Assembly (NCBI GenBank): GCA_963973795.1
Contig: CAXBAF010000003.1
Span: forward strand, 159,919 to 223,918
From: UBA1926 sp002337215
GTDB taxonomy: Bacteria > Planctomycetota > Phycisphaerae > Phycisphaerales > UBA1924
Reading direction: 5' to 3'
Length of the DNA: 64,000 bases
Shown: in pieces, positions 28,840 to 36,534 of the stretch
Position numbering within the stretch: position 1 is the first letter of the stretch
Layout: the number at the start of each line of letters is the position of its first letter
Translations under genes and position numbers: made by a program
The notes under the pieces: model-generated
The model's input: only the letters and a program-made list of their open reading frames with translations
Database searches by the model: none
What the model was told of the DNA's origin: nothing

Positions 28840-29943
28840 CTACTCGCAAGGCGCCGTGAACGAATCCACAAACGCCGAGATGTCGCTCAGGTCGAACACC
28901 CCCGCGGGATCCGCGAGATCCGCGAGACACCGGTGCGCCACCTCGAACACCGCCGCGCCCCCAGCGATCCCGTCGCCGTCCCCGTCGATCGGCACGTTGG
29001 TCACGAGATCCCGCGCGAGCCCACCGACCGTGATCAGGTACGCCCCGCTGACGAGCGGATCGTTCGCGCCCCCGCCCGACCCGCCGGGAGGCCCCCGGAA
29101 CACGATCGTCGTCGCCTGCGTGCCCGACCCGGAGACGTTGATCGGTACCGGCAGCCCGAGCGGGTCCGCCGTCACCACCGAGACATCGTTCGCCGAGAGC
29201 GCCACCGGAGCCGACCAGTACAGCGTCACCTCCTCGAAGCCGCCATCGTTCCGCACCTCGCCCAAAGGCTGCGTCGTCAGCAGCGTCGGCCCGGGGATGC
29301 TCTCGCTCGCGCTGAAGTTGTTGAACGCGAGCCCGAGCTGCGAGAAAGGCCGTGTCCCGATGTGCTCGATCTCAAGCCGAGAGAACCCGACGCCAAAGTC
29401 CGCCAGCGAGAACACCCAGGGCTCCGCGTTCAACCCACCCGGCGGGCTGATGACCGTCGCCGAGGGCTCCGTCACGCCCGCGCGATACCCGCGGACCTCC
29501 CACAGTTCATCGCCGTCGATATCCCAGATCTCCCCGCCGCACCCGGGCACGGGCTGGCTGTACTCCGCAACGAGCACACCGACCGGCGCCGGGTTGTTGA
29601 GCGCCGATTCGCTCCGCAGGAAGAACATGCCGAGCTGATCGGCAAACTCCGGGCGAGGCCCATCCGCGCCGATCCCTTCGAACGCCGTGATCGAGTCGCT
29701 CCCCACCGCCTCGAACACCGCGGGCGTGTCCACCACCCCGTCGCCGTCCACATCGAAACCGATCGATACCTCGACCGTCCCGCCATCGAACGGCACCGAA
29801 TACGCCGACCCGAGCGGAAGCTGCTGGTTGTCCACCACCGGCGAACCGTCGGGCAATGTCTCAAAGTCGATCGGCTGACCGAACCCGAGAGAAGCGACAC
29901 CAGAAACCACGCACACACCCACTCGAAGCAAAGACCGTTGCAT
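28840..29943 (-). CDS. Secreted protein with single-unit GC-type dockerin tail
   Basis: 367-residue exported protein of unknown function. ATG 29943 is used because GGGAGG lies seven bases upstream and a signal peptide follows (VGVCVVSGVASLGFG). The body has beta-rich phrases (FSRLEIEHIG, PFSQLGLAFNNFS, VTLYWSAPV), the latter like a Big/fibronectin-type domain. The C-terminal 29 residues (339-367: CLADLADPAGVFDLSDISAFVDSF.. ending CE) are a single GC-type dockerin unit, half the length of the tails at 19606, 20868 and 26505. Its stop is 10 bases from that of the convergent gene at 28212. Confidence 0.7.
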   Translation of the reverse strand: MQRSLLRVGVCVVSGVASLGFGQPIDFETLPDGSPVVDNQQLPLGSAYSVPFDGGTVEVSIGFDVDGDGVVDTPAVFEAVGSDSITAFEGIGADGPRPEFADQLGMFFLRSESALNNPAPVGVLVAEYSQPVPGCGGEIWDIDGDELWEVRGYRAGVTEPSATVISPPGGLNAEPWVFSLADFGVGFSRLEIEHIGTRPFSQLGLAFNNFSASESIPGPTLLTTQPLGEVRNDGGFEEVTLYWSAPVALSANDVSVVTADPLGLPVPINVSGSGTQATTIVFRGPPGGSGGGANDPLVSGAYLITVGGLARDLVTNVPIDGDGDGIAGGAAVFEVAHRCLADLADPAGVFDLSDISAFVDSFTAPCE

Positions 29944-30069
29944 CCTGTTTCCTCCCGTTCGGCCTCCAAGGGCCAGTCCCTTCACGCGCCTTCAAGCCTA
30001 CCAGCACCCTCCCGCTCGACACAACGATCCTGTGAAATCGACCGCCGAGCAGGCACCCAAGTGCGCACA

Positions 30070-30103
30070 AAGAAAGGGCCACCGGCGTACGCCAGTGGCC
30101 CTT
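30070..30103 (-). terminator. Rho-independent terminator
   Basis: A 13-bp stem with one wobble pair (30074-30086 with 30091-30103) and a four-base loop, followed on the minus strand by TTTCTTTG. It ends the gene at 30158. Confidence 0.88.
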
Positions 30104-30157
30104 GTCGGAAGAAGAGCAAACCCCTACGAGACTCGGCCCGTCAGGCCGTGCCCGAGA

Positions 30158-30826
30158 TCAGCGACGGCGACGCGTCGCGACCAGACCGCCGAGGCCGAGC
30201 AGCGCAGCGGCGCCCGGAGCCGGGATGGTCTGGAACACGATGTTGCCGAACGGATCGACGTCGGTCACCCAGACGTTCACGCCCTCGACCTGGAGGCCCC
30301 ACTGGACAACCCGGCTCGCGTCATTGATGAGCGTCTGGCTGATGCTGAAGTTGCCGGCCGCATCCACGTCGACAAAGGTATCGACCGAGCTGCCGAAGCC
30401 AGCCTCGAAGTCACGGATGAACACCCGGGCCTGGTGGGCATCGGTAAAGCTGTTCGAGAGGATGTTGCCCGAGAAGTTCAGGGTCTGTCCCGCGAGCGAG
30501 CCATCGGCGACTTCCTGGTACAGGTTCGCTTCCATGATCTTGTTGCCCATCGCGCCGGGGCCGCCGCCGCCCTGGTACCAGAACGGATCGGGATCGCCGA
30601 TCGTGTTGGGCGACATGGTCAGCGTGTTCGCGCCGTCGTCGAAGTTCGCGACCAGGTCCGGGATGCCCCAGCCGCTACCGAACACCGGGGTTCCGTCGAG
30701 TTCGGACACGTTCATGAACCCGAGCCAGTTGGCGGTCGAGTCATCGATGCCCACGTTCACGCTGGTACCGGCCATCACCGGACCCGCAACGATTGCCGCA
30801 ACGGCGGATGCAATCAGAGTCTTCAT
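30158..30826 (-). CDS. Secreted protein with PEP-CTERM-like tail, paralogue of 20868 gene
   Basis: 222-residue exported protein. ATG 30826 has AGGAGA seven bases upstream; residues 1-19 are a signal peptide. Nearly all of the mature part matches the second domain of the protein at 20868 (GFMNVSELDG, GWGIPDLVANFDDG, GNKIMEANLYQ, RVFIRDFEAGF, RVVQWG). The C-terminus is IPAPGAAALLGLGGLVATRRRR in layout, a PEP-CTERM-like signal, in place of the dockerin of its paralogue. Function unknown; cell-surface location inferred. Confidence 0.75.
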   Translation of the reverse strand: MKTLIASAVAAIVAGPVMAGTSVNVGIDDSTANWLGFMNVSELDGTPVFGSGWGIPDLVANFDDGANTLTMSPNTIGDPDPFWYQGGGGPGAMGNKIMEANLYQEVADGSLAGQTLNFSGNILSNSFTDAHQARVFIRDFEAGFGSSVDTFVDVDAAGNFSISQTLINDASRVVQWGLQVEGVNVWVTDVDPFGNIVFQTIPAPGAAALLGLGGLVATRRRR

Positions 30827-31209
30827 GCTGCTCTCTCCTATATCTAGAGCGTTTACAAATCTATGGACCACGACGCATCGGCTCGGAAACGCCGGAATGG
30901 TCGCACTTCGGAACAGTTACATCATCCCCGATTCCAACGGGATCTCAAGCGATTCATCACGATTTTGGTGTAACTCAGATAAAATCGTCCGGAGCAGCGG
31001 CAATCAGGTCCAATAACTGAATTCGTGCGGTCCATTTCCCGCACAGACACGCTCAATCGAGCAGAATCACGGTTCTCTGTGCGAGACAGACGAAGGCCTG
31101 CGCCGCAGAACACAACGCCTCTCGCGGGGTGTGGTGCACCAACGACACCGTTTCAGGACCCCCGGAACCGTTCTCGGGAGCAACCGGGGCGGGCCGGTAG
31201 ACTCAGCCG
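30827..31209. other. Intergenic, shared upstream motif only
   Basis: 383 bases between divergent genes, less GC-rich than its surroundings. It holds CGGAACAGTTACA at 30909-30921, almost identical to the motif at 22703-22715. No gene, RNA or convincing promoter boxes were seen in the rest. Confidence 0.5.
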
Positions 31210-31863
31210 ATGGACACACAGAACCGGCTCGCCCACCGTTCCCCGGGCCCGACACGCCTCGGGTTCCCGCGAGGGTTGATCCTGGTCATCGGGCCCCTGC
31301 TCGCGCTGCTGTGCGTGCTCGCCTTACGGCAAGGAAACGCCGAGTTCGTGGCCTACGCGGTCGCGCTCGTGATCGAGGTCGGGTTTGTGTGGGTGCTCCA
31401 CCGGCGGGTGGGGCTGAGCGCCGTCACGCTGTGGTGTTTGGCGGTCTGGGCCGTGCTGCACATGGCGGGGGGGACGGTCTCCATCCCCGAGGGCTCGCCC
31501 CTGCTCGACGAGCACGCGACCAAACCTGTGCTCTACGGCGTTCGCCTGCACGAGTGGGCGCCCCGGTACGACCAGATCGTCCACGCCTTCGGGTTCTTCG
31601 CTGCGACCCTCGCCGCGTGGGAGGCCATCGTCTCCTTCATGCGCCCGGACCGACGACCGGGCCTTGGTCAGGCCCTCGCCGCCGCCCTCATCGGCATGGG
31701 CCTCGGCGCGGTCAACGAGGTCATCGAATTCACGATGACCCTCGTCCTGCCCGAGACCGGCGTGGGCGGCTACACCAACACCGGGTGGGATCTGGTGAGC
31801 AACACGGTCGGGTCGGTCGCGGCAGGTGTCGTCTGCCTGCTGTGGCGGCAACGCGGCGCGTGA
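31210..31863 (+). CDS. DUF2238-like integral membrane protein
   Basis: 217-residue membrane protein. Hydrophobic segments are visible around residues 22-40, 45-62, 70-88, 122-142, 152-172 and 192-212. Conserved-looking polar blocks between them are YDQIVHAFGFF and GAVNEVIEF, which match the DUF2238 (YjdF-like) family, whose function is not known. The ATG at 31210 follows an unremarkable leader without a strong ribosome site. Its stop codon lies next to that of the convergent VOC gene. Confidence 0.7.
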   Translation: MDTQNRLAHRSPGPTRLGFPRGLILVIGPLLALLCVLALRQGNAEFVAYAVALVIEVGFVWVLHRRVGLSAVTLWCLAVWAVLHMAGGTVSIPEGSPLLDEHATKPVLYGVRLHEWAPRYDQIVHAFGFFAATLAAWEAIVSFMRPDRRPGLGQALAAALIGMGLGAVNEVIEFTMTLVLPETGVGGYTNTGWDLVSNTVGSVAAGVVCLLWRQRGA

Positions 31864-31864
31864 C

Positions 31865-32374
31865 TCAGCCGGGCGTCTCGACCTGATAGGCGCCGGCGGA
31901 GTACGTGAGCTCGTAGCTGTGCGAGTAGATCTCGATCAGGTTCCCGAACGGGTCTTCGCAATAGACCATCCGGTACGGCTTCTCACCCGGGTAGTACTCG
32001 CGGACGGGCATCCGCTGCTTGCCGCCCGCGGCGACGATCTTCGCCGCCAACCCCTCGACGTCGGGGTCTTGGACGCAGAAGTGGAAGACGCCCGTTTTCC
32101 AGTATTCAAAGTTGTTCTCGCGCCGCTCGGCGTTGCGGAACTCGAAGAGTTCGACGCCGATCTTGTCGCCGGTCGCGAGGTGGGCGATGCGGAAGCGGCC
32201 CCAGCCCTCGCCGAACACGTCGTCGCACATCACGCCGATCGCGGAGTCGTCGGAGACGATCTCGGTGGGGGGCATGATGACGTACCAGCCCAGCGTCTCG
32301 GTGTAGAACTCGACTGCCTTTTCGAGGTCGGTGACGGAGATGCCGATGTGCGAGAACGTGCGTGGATAGGTCAT
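31865..32374 (-). CDS. VOC superfamily (glyoxalase-like) protein
   Basis: 169-residue soluble protein with the vicinal oxygen chelate fold. The opening FSHIGISVTDLEKAVEFYTETLGW gives the first metal ligand and helix of the repeat, read in two parts (FSHIGISVTDLEKA, VEFYTETLGW); the second half has FHFCVQDPDVEGL and EDPFGNLIEIYSH, where the glutamate is the usual last ligand. The reaction cannot be decided: VOC members include glyoxalase I, dioxygenases and resistance proteins. Confidence 0.82.
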   Translation of the reverse strand: MTYPRTFSHIGISVTDLEKAVEFYTETLGWYVIMPPTEIVSDDSAIGVMCDDVFGEGWGRFRIAHLATGDKIGVELFEFRNAERRENNFEYWKTGVFHFCVQDPDVEGLAAKIVAAGGKQRMPVREYYPGEKPYRMVYCEDPFGNLIEIYSHSYELTYSAGAYQVETPG

Positions 32375-32516
32375 CGACGACTGTACGGGCGCCAGACTCT
32401 TGGATGGCCGGGCTCCTCCCTGTATCCTCGACCGACACCCAAGGCCCGCGCACGACCTGTTTCCCTATCCCGCACGCCACGGGAATCGAGTGCGGCGATT
32501 CACGGAGTTCTGTCCC

Positions 32517-32885
32517 ATGCCCACGACGACACCCGAGCACGACGAGCGGATCCGTGTGATGACCTTTTCTTCGGTTTACCCGCACTACGTGACCAAGATC
32601 GAGAAGAAGGGGCGGACGGTCGAGGAACTGCACCAGGTCATCACCTGGCTCACCGGGTTCGACGACGACCAGATCCGCGCGCTCATCGATGAGAAGGCGA
32701 CGTTCGAGGCGTTCTTCGATCGGGCGATGCTGAACCCCAACGCCGGGCAGATCAAGGGCGTGATCTGCGGCTACCGCATCGAAGAGATCGAGACCCCCCT
32801 GACGAGGCAGTGCCGATACCTCGACAAGCTGATTGAGGAGCTGGCGCGGGGGCGGAAGATGGAGAAGATCCTGCGGGGCGGGTGA
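32517..32885 (+). CDS. DUF2200-like small protein
   Basis: 122-residue protein with MTFSSVYPHYVTKIEKKGR, EELHQVITWLTGF, the F-x-x-FF block and RYLDKLIEELARGRKMEKILRG, which match the DUF2200 family of unknown function. ATG 32517 has GGAG about nine bases upstream. The short, charged, soluble sequence shows no signal peptide or membrane segment. The minus-strand frame opposite it is considered a shadow. Confidence 0.78.
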   Translation: MPTTTPEHDERIRVMTFSSVYPHYVTKIEKKGRTVEELHQVITWLTGFDDDQIRALIDEKATFEAFFDRAMLNPNAGQIKGVICGYRIEEIETPLTRQCRYLDKLIEELARGRKMEKILRGG

Positions 32886-33557
32886 GTCGGCTGGTTTGTC
32901 GTGTGCTGCCTGGGTCTCTGATGCAGGGGGGCGGCGGAGCCGGACTGGTTTCCGCTGCGCTCCCTTCTTCGGAACGAGATGTTTCGGGGGATCGCGGTGT
33001 GCGGTGTTGCCGCGGGTGTGTGGTTGGGGTGGAGTGGTCGGCACCGCTGCGCTGCGGGGCGGCACCCGGCCGGGGGAGGTGGCGGCGCGGAGGAGTTGGG
33101 CGGCGGCTTTGCGGGCGGTTTCGTTGCTGCGCGCGATCACTGCGGCTGATGGTTTGTGGTCGTGGTGGTGTGGGTCGTCTCGGGCGATGTCGAGGAGGCG
33201 GGCGGTGGCGGCGACGCGGGCCTGGGCCTCGATGAGTTGCTGGCGCAGTTCGGCGAGTTGGGCGAGGGCGTCGAGTTCGGGTTGGAGTTGCTGGAGGTCT
33301 GCGAGGAGTTGCTGGGGGGTGCTGTTTGTGTGTTCGCAGAGTTGGAGGAGGCCGAGCTCGGGGGAGAGGAAGTGGTGGAGGAGGTCGGAAGAAGGGGGAG
33401 GAGTCGGAGAGTGATCGGTGACCGGTGACTGGTGACCGGTGGACGCAGGAGGGGCAGGGGGAGTGCGGTGTGTGTCGGGGGCGAGGGACTGGGAGAAGGC
33501 GTTGAGGGTGAGTTGGTCGAGGTGGGGGGGGCTGGTTTGGTTGGATTGCTTGGTCAT
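32886..33557 (-). pseudogene. Hypothetical protein with unclear 3' end
   Basis: A minus-strand start at 33557 is strongly supported: AGGAGGG lies seven bases before the ATG. The first 155 residues look like real protein, with a low-complexity Pro/Thr/Ser stretch, then a helical core (SPELGLLQLCEHTNSTPQQLL, LAELRQQLIEAQARVAATARLL, ARSNETARKAAAQLLRA). Beyond about residue 160 the sequence becomes Pro/Arg-rich and then runs antisense through the DUF2200 gene and into the VOC gene before a stop at 32106. The true end is probably lost by frameshift or lies near here, so the left boundary is arbitrary. No family recognised. Confidence 0.4.
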
Positions 33558-33731
33558 GCTCGTTCCCTCCTGTGGGCTTGCGGGCCTGTTGGCGTCGCGG
33601 GCCGAGGGGGGATGGGGTCATGATCGCGATCGGGGGGCGGGTTGCAAGGGGTTCTGTGGGGAGGGACGGGGGTTTGCGCACGGATGGGTACTTTTCATAA
33701 GTTGGGAGGGCGACTTTGCTAGTCTCAGGGA

Positions 33732-34183
33732 ATGAAGAAGAAGCTCATCATCATCGGGGTTGTGCTGTGGGTGGCGATCGGCGTGTTCTATTACGTCATG
33801 GCCGTGCGGCTTGGTGGGCGTGGGTCGGCGCCGGCCGGGGACGGCGATGGGGCGATGATGAAGGTCGTGATCGGGTACGAGGCGAACGAATCGGGATACC
33901 CGGCCGACATGGACGCGGTGTTCGCGTTGATCGGTGAGGTGGAGGAGGCGTTGGACGCGGCGTTGCGGGCGGCCGACGCGGGGTTCGTGGACGGGAACGA
34001 GTATGGGTTGGGTCGTGCGTGATCTACGCGTTCGGCCCTGAAACACAAGGCCTGTGGGATGTGGGGCTGCCGGTGTTGGAGGGGTTCACGTATCCGCGGG
34101 AGCCGGTGTCGGTGGAGTTTTGGGGGCCGGGGAGTGATAACCCGGTGGGTGTGTTGATTGGGAAGATGCCGGGGGAGGATTGA
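33732..34183 (+). pseudogene. Small protein gene split by a -1 frameshift
   Basis: The first frame (33732-34022, 96 residues) begins with a membrane helix (KKKLIIIGVVLWVAIGVFYYV) and reaches FVDGNEYGLGRA before a TGA. A second frame, starting at GTG 34019 and ending at 34183, reads on without gap in sense: VIYAFGPETQGLWDVG, FTYPREPVSVEFWGPG. The second part completes a domain in which DGNE is followed by an IYxFGP strand, so one base appears missing near 34019 (GCG|TGATC in place of GCGGTGATC). The cause could be a real mutation, an assembly error, or coupling through the GTGA overlap. Function unknown. Confidence 0.55.
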
Positions 34184-34211
34184 GCGCGTGTCGTGATTGC
34201 GTGTACGCAAC

Positions 34212-34437
34212 TGCAGGGGAGGTTTCCCCTGCAACCCCTCTCAGGAATCGTGGCAGAGCGAGGGAAGGGGGAGGAGAGGGGGGAGCCCCTCACCCCGGCC
34301 CTCTCCCCCGGGGGGAGAGGGAGGCCCGGAGCCGGGCGTGGGCTTTGGTCTTGGCGGGGGGTGCGGGGGCGGAGGGGCTGCGTGCAAGAACACTGACCTG
34401 GGGGCAGGTCAGTGGCACGGGTCGGGGGCACCCGGCG
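34212..34437 (+). repeat. 226-bp direct repeat, copy A
   Basis: Starts 29 bases after the stop codon at 34183 and matches copy B at 35031-35256 over its whole length with scattered differences and no net length change. It opens with the palindrome TGCAGGGG-N6-CCCCTGCA (34212-34233) and ends with a hairpin CACTGACCT-N6-AGGTCAGTG followed by GCAC (34391-34418). The middle is a GC-rich segment with a further inverted pair (CCCTCTCCCCC and GGGGGGAGAGGG). Confidence 0.9.
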
Positions 34438-34480
34438 CACGGATGGGGGGCTATTCCAGAAGATTCGTTAGCATGCGTTG

Positions 34481-35023
34481 ATGCTCAATTGGGACTGTCG
34501 ACAGTGTGGGGAATCGCTCGAGGCTCCGGAATCGTTGGGGCGCGAAACCATCAACTGTCCGGCTTGCGGCACACCGTCCCGACCCGAGCGGGTTGGCGAC
34601 GCGGGGTCGCGGAGCGGCACGAAACCGACGGAGAAGGCCGGGGGGTTGTTTGATGCGTTGCTTGGCAATGTGACAGGGATGGACCCGGGTGAGGCGCACG
34701 AGGAGGTGAGGCATCTGCTGGTGCCGGGTGAGCGGGTTGAGTTGGCGTACAAACTGATCCGCGATCTCGTCGTGTTCACGGATCGGCGGCTCATCCTGAT
34801 CGACAAGCAGGGCCTGACGGGCAAGAAGGTTGAGTGTCACAGCGTGCCGTACAAGAGCATCGCACACTTCTCGGTTGAGACGGCCGGGACGTTTGATCGC
34901 GATTCGGAGATGAAGATCTACGTGTCGGGCTCGTCGATGCCGATCGAGACGCAGTTCCGGAAGGGCGGGGCGGACATCTTTGATGTGCAGCGGACGCTGG
35001 CTCTGGCGGTGGTGGGTTCGTGA
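34481..35023 (+). CDS. Zinc-ribbon plus bacterial PH-domain protein
   Basis: 180-residue soluble protein. CRQCG (about residues 7-11) and CPACG (about 26-30) form a four-cysteine zinc ribbon. Residues about 75-175 resemble a bacterial pleckstrin-homology domain (bPH): LLVPGERVELAYKLIRDLVVFTDRRLILID read in parts, then PYKSIAHFSVETAG and DSEMKIYVSG. ATG 34481 is used although no clear ribosome site precedes it; a TTG one codon upstream is possible. The gene is enclosed by the two copies of the 226-bp repeat, one ending 43 bases before it and the other starting eight bases after it. Function unknown. Confidence 0.72.
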   Translation: MLNWDCRQCGESLEAPESLGRETINCPACGTPSRPERVGDAGSRSGTKPTEKAGGLFDALLGNVTGMDPGEAHEEVRHLLVPGERVELAYKLIRDLVVFTDRRLILIDKQGLTGKKVECHSVPYKSIAHFSVETAGTFDRDSEMKIYVSGSSMPIETQFRKGGADIFDVQRTLALAVVGS

Positions 35024-35030
35024 TCGCGAG

Positions 35031-35256
35031 TGCAGGGGAGGTTTCCCCTGCAACCCCTCTCAGAAATCGAGGCAGAGCGAGGGAAGGGGGCGGAGAAGGG
35101 GGAGCCCCTCACCCCGGCCCTCTCCCCCATGGGGGAGGGGGAGGCCCGGAGCCGGGCGTGGTCTTTGGGTTTGGCGGGGGTGCGGGGGCGGAGGGGCTGC
35201 GTGTGGGAGCACTGACCTGCGGACAGGTCAGTGGCACGGGTCCGGGGCACCCGGCG
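35031..35256 (+). repeat. 226-bp direct repeat, copy B
   Basis: Begins eight bases after the stop codon of the PH-domain gene. It has the same opening palindrome (35031-35052) as copy A and a closing hairpin with perfect 10-bp arms and a four-base loop (35210-35233), followed by GCAC. See copy A at 34212-34437. Confidence 0.9.
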
Positions 35257-35326
35257 TCGACCCTTCGGACGATGCCGCGATGGGTTGGTCGGCCTTTCGG
35301 AGAGGGGTGCCCGGCGACCGATGTGC

Positions 35327-35396
35327 CACCGAGATCGGTCTTCCGATCTCGGTGCTGGGTGTGGGAAGCACCGAGATCGCAGAGCCGATCTCGGTG
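35327..35396 (+). repeat. Two GTGCCAC-type hairpins
   Basis: Perfect 12-bp arms with loop TCTT at 35327-35354, led by GTGC, and perfect 11-bp arms with a six-base loop at 35369-35396, followed by GGCGC. Both carry the same CACCGAGATCG arm. They belong to the hairpin type seen at 8181-8383 and at the ends of the 226-bp repeats. No gene is visible between 35024 and 35494. Confidence 0.75.
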
Positions 35397-35494
35397 GCGC
35401 GGGTGTTGGTGCCGCCCTGTCTTGGTGCCAGCCAGTCCACGGGTTTGTGAGATGTCGTTGAGGGGATCTTGGTGCCACCCCGCCGGTCGGCCAG

Positions 35495-36121
35495 TCACTT
35501 TTGCCACGGAAACGGCTCCGCATCCCGGTTCTTCTTGCGATACTCACTTAGCTCATCTTTAGTCAGTGGATACCACTCGTCGTATGGATAGCGGCGAAAA
35601 TACTGAGACAGCTGCTCGCGAAAATGTTCATCCGCTACATTATTTAAGCGAGCAATCCTTGAATCCAGCAAAGATTCGAGATCGACTCGGCGAACACGAA
35701 GTATGGTTTGAAAATCAGCGAAGTGCCTCTCGCCCAACTCGTTGTGGCCCGGAGATTCCGGCAAGTAGAACAAGCGGAGTGTCTCTCTTGATTTTTTAGT
35801 AATGTATGAAGCCCATTTTTCAGCCTTTGATGGGGGGCTCTTTTCGAGTTCCGTGAGCGGAAAAATCTGGGCAAGCGAAATGGAATCAGCTCTAGTATTA
35901 TCGCAATCTTGAGTGATAACAATTGCTGGGCACAGCGCGGGAGTTAAAATGATTGGCTTGGGATCTTCATCTGTAGCATAGTCTTTTAGTGTCGCGACTT
36001 CGACAGAGTAATCATCCAGAAGGCGTGGAATCTGCTGTAGATCTATGTCGAGTCGTGGAATTCTAGAGAATATATCTCCTTGTCTGATGGGCGAAGATTT
36101 ATCGGGCAGATCATAAATCAT
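35495..36121 (-). CDS. Hypothetical protein, third gene of AT-richer operon
   Basis: 208-residue protein of unknown function. Notable phrases are RQGDIFSRIPR near the N-terminus, PAIVITQDCDNTRAD (about residues 66-80), and a charged C-terminal half with RHFADFQTILRVRRV and REQLSQYFRRYPYDEWYPLT. The GDI...VITQDCD pattern resembles a scattered family of bacterial hypotheticals with VIS/TQxCD motifs (recalled, not searched). Its ATG overlaps the preceding stop by four bases (ATGA at 36118-36121), which implies translational coupling. Base composition is lower in GC than outside the island. No signal peptide or membrane segment. Confidence 0.72.
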   Translation of the reverse strand: MIYDLPDKSSPIRQGDIFSRIPRLDIDLQQIPRLLDDYSVEVATLKDYATDEDPKPIILTPALCPAIVITQDCDNTRADSISLAQIFPLTELEKSPPSKAEKWASYITKKSRETLRLFYLPESPGHNELGERHFADFQTILRVRRVDLESLLDSRIARLNNVADEHFREQLSQYFRRYPYDEWYPLTKDELSEYRKKNRDAEPFPWQK

Positions 36122-36534
36122 AGCTTCATGAGGGGAGAATCGGTGTTGTCAAGTTCCATGTCAAGCCAGAAATGAATGTGCCGAAGCCTGTCGTCTCGGA
36201 TCTCAGCCGAAAGGCGTTCCTGTATGGATTTGGAGAGTTTTCTGGCCTCAGAGAGCGAAAGTCGTCGGGAGTAAATCCTCGCGTGTGGCGCACCCTGTTG
36301 AAGGGCTAGATTTGCTAGGTTCTCGATTTCTCTAGGATTGGCGATGCCGCCAGAAAGTGACGCCGCCCCGGTCAAGACTAATAATCTGGAGAAATCGGCT
36401 AATGAGCGATTCATGCTCGTGGATGGATATTGGCTAGGAACCGGGATTGGTTGGTCGCTGTAATAATCGATATCGAATCTGTCGCCACTTGTATGGCTTT
36501 GGATATCCGAGGGGTGGCGGTAGTCAGCCAGCAT
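36118..36534 (-). CDS. Hypothetical protein, second gene of AT-richer operon
   Basis: 138-residue protein without recognised family. ATG 36534 is used: GAGAGGGA lies just upstream and the start overlaps the end of the TIGR04255-like gene by 11 bases. The middle contains a Gly/Ala/Leu segment (RLLVLTGAASLSGGIA, about 50-65) that may be a short hydrophobic helix, and the C-terminus has SIQERLSAEIRDDRLRHIHFW. Overlap at both ends with its neighbours shows that the three genes are made as a unit. Confidence 0.65.
   Translation of the reverse strand: MLADYRHPSDIQSHTSGDRFDIDYYSDQPIPVPSQYPSTSMNRSLADFSRLLVLTGAASLSGGIANPREIENLANLALQQGAPHARIYSRRLSLSEARKLSKSIQERLSAEIRDDRLRHIHFWLDMELDNTDSPLMKL

Noticed and set aside
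34212..35256. Integron attC sites
   Set aside because: The repeats follow genes as attC sites do, but GTTRRRY/RYYYAAC cores are missing, the length is larger than usual, and no integrase is in the window.
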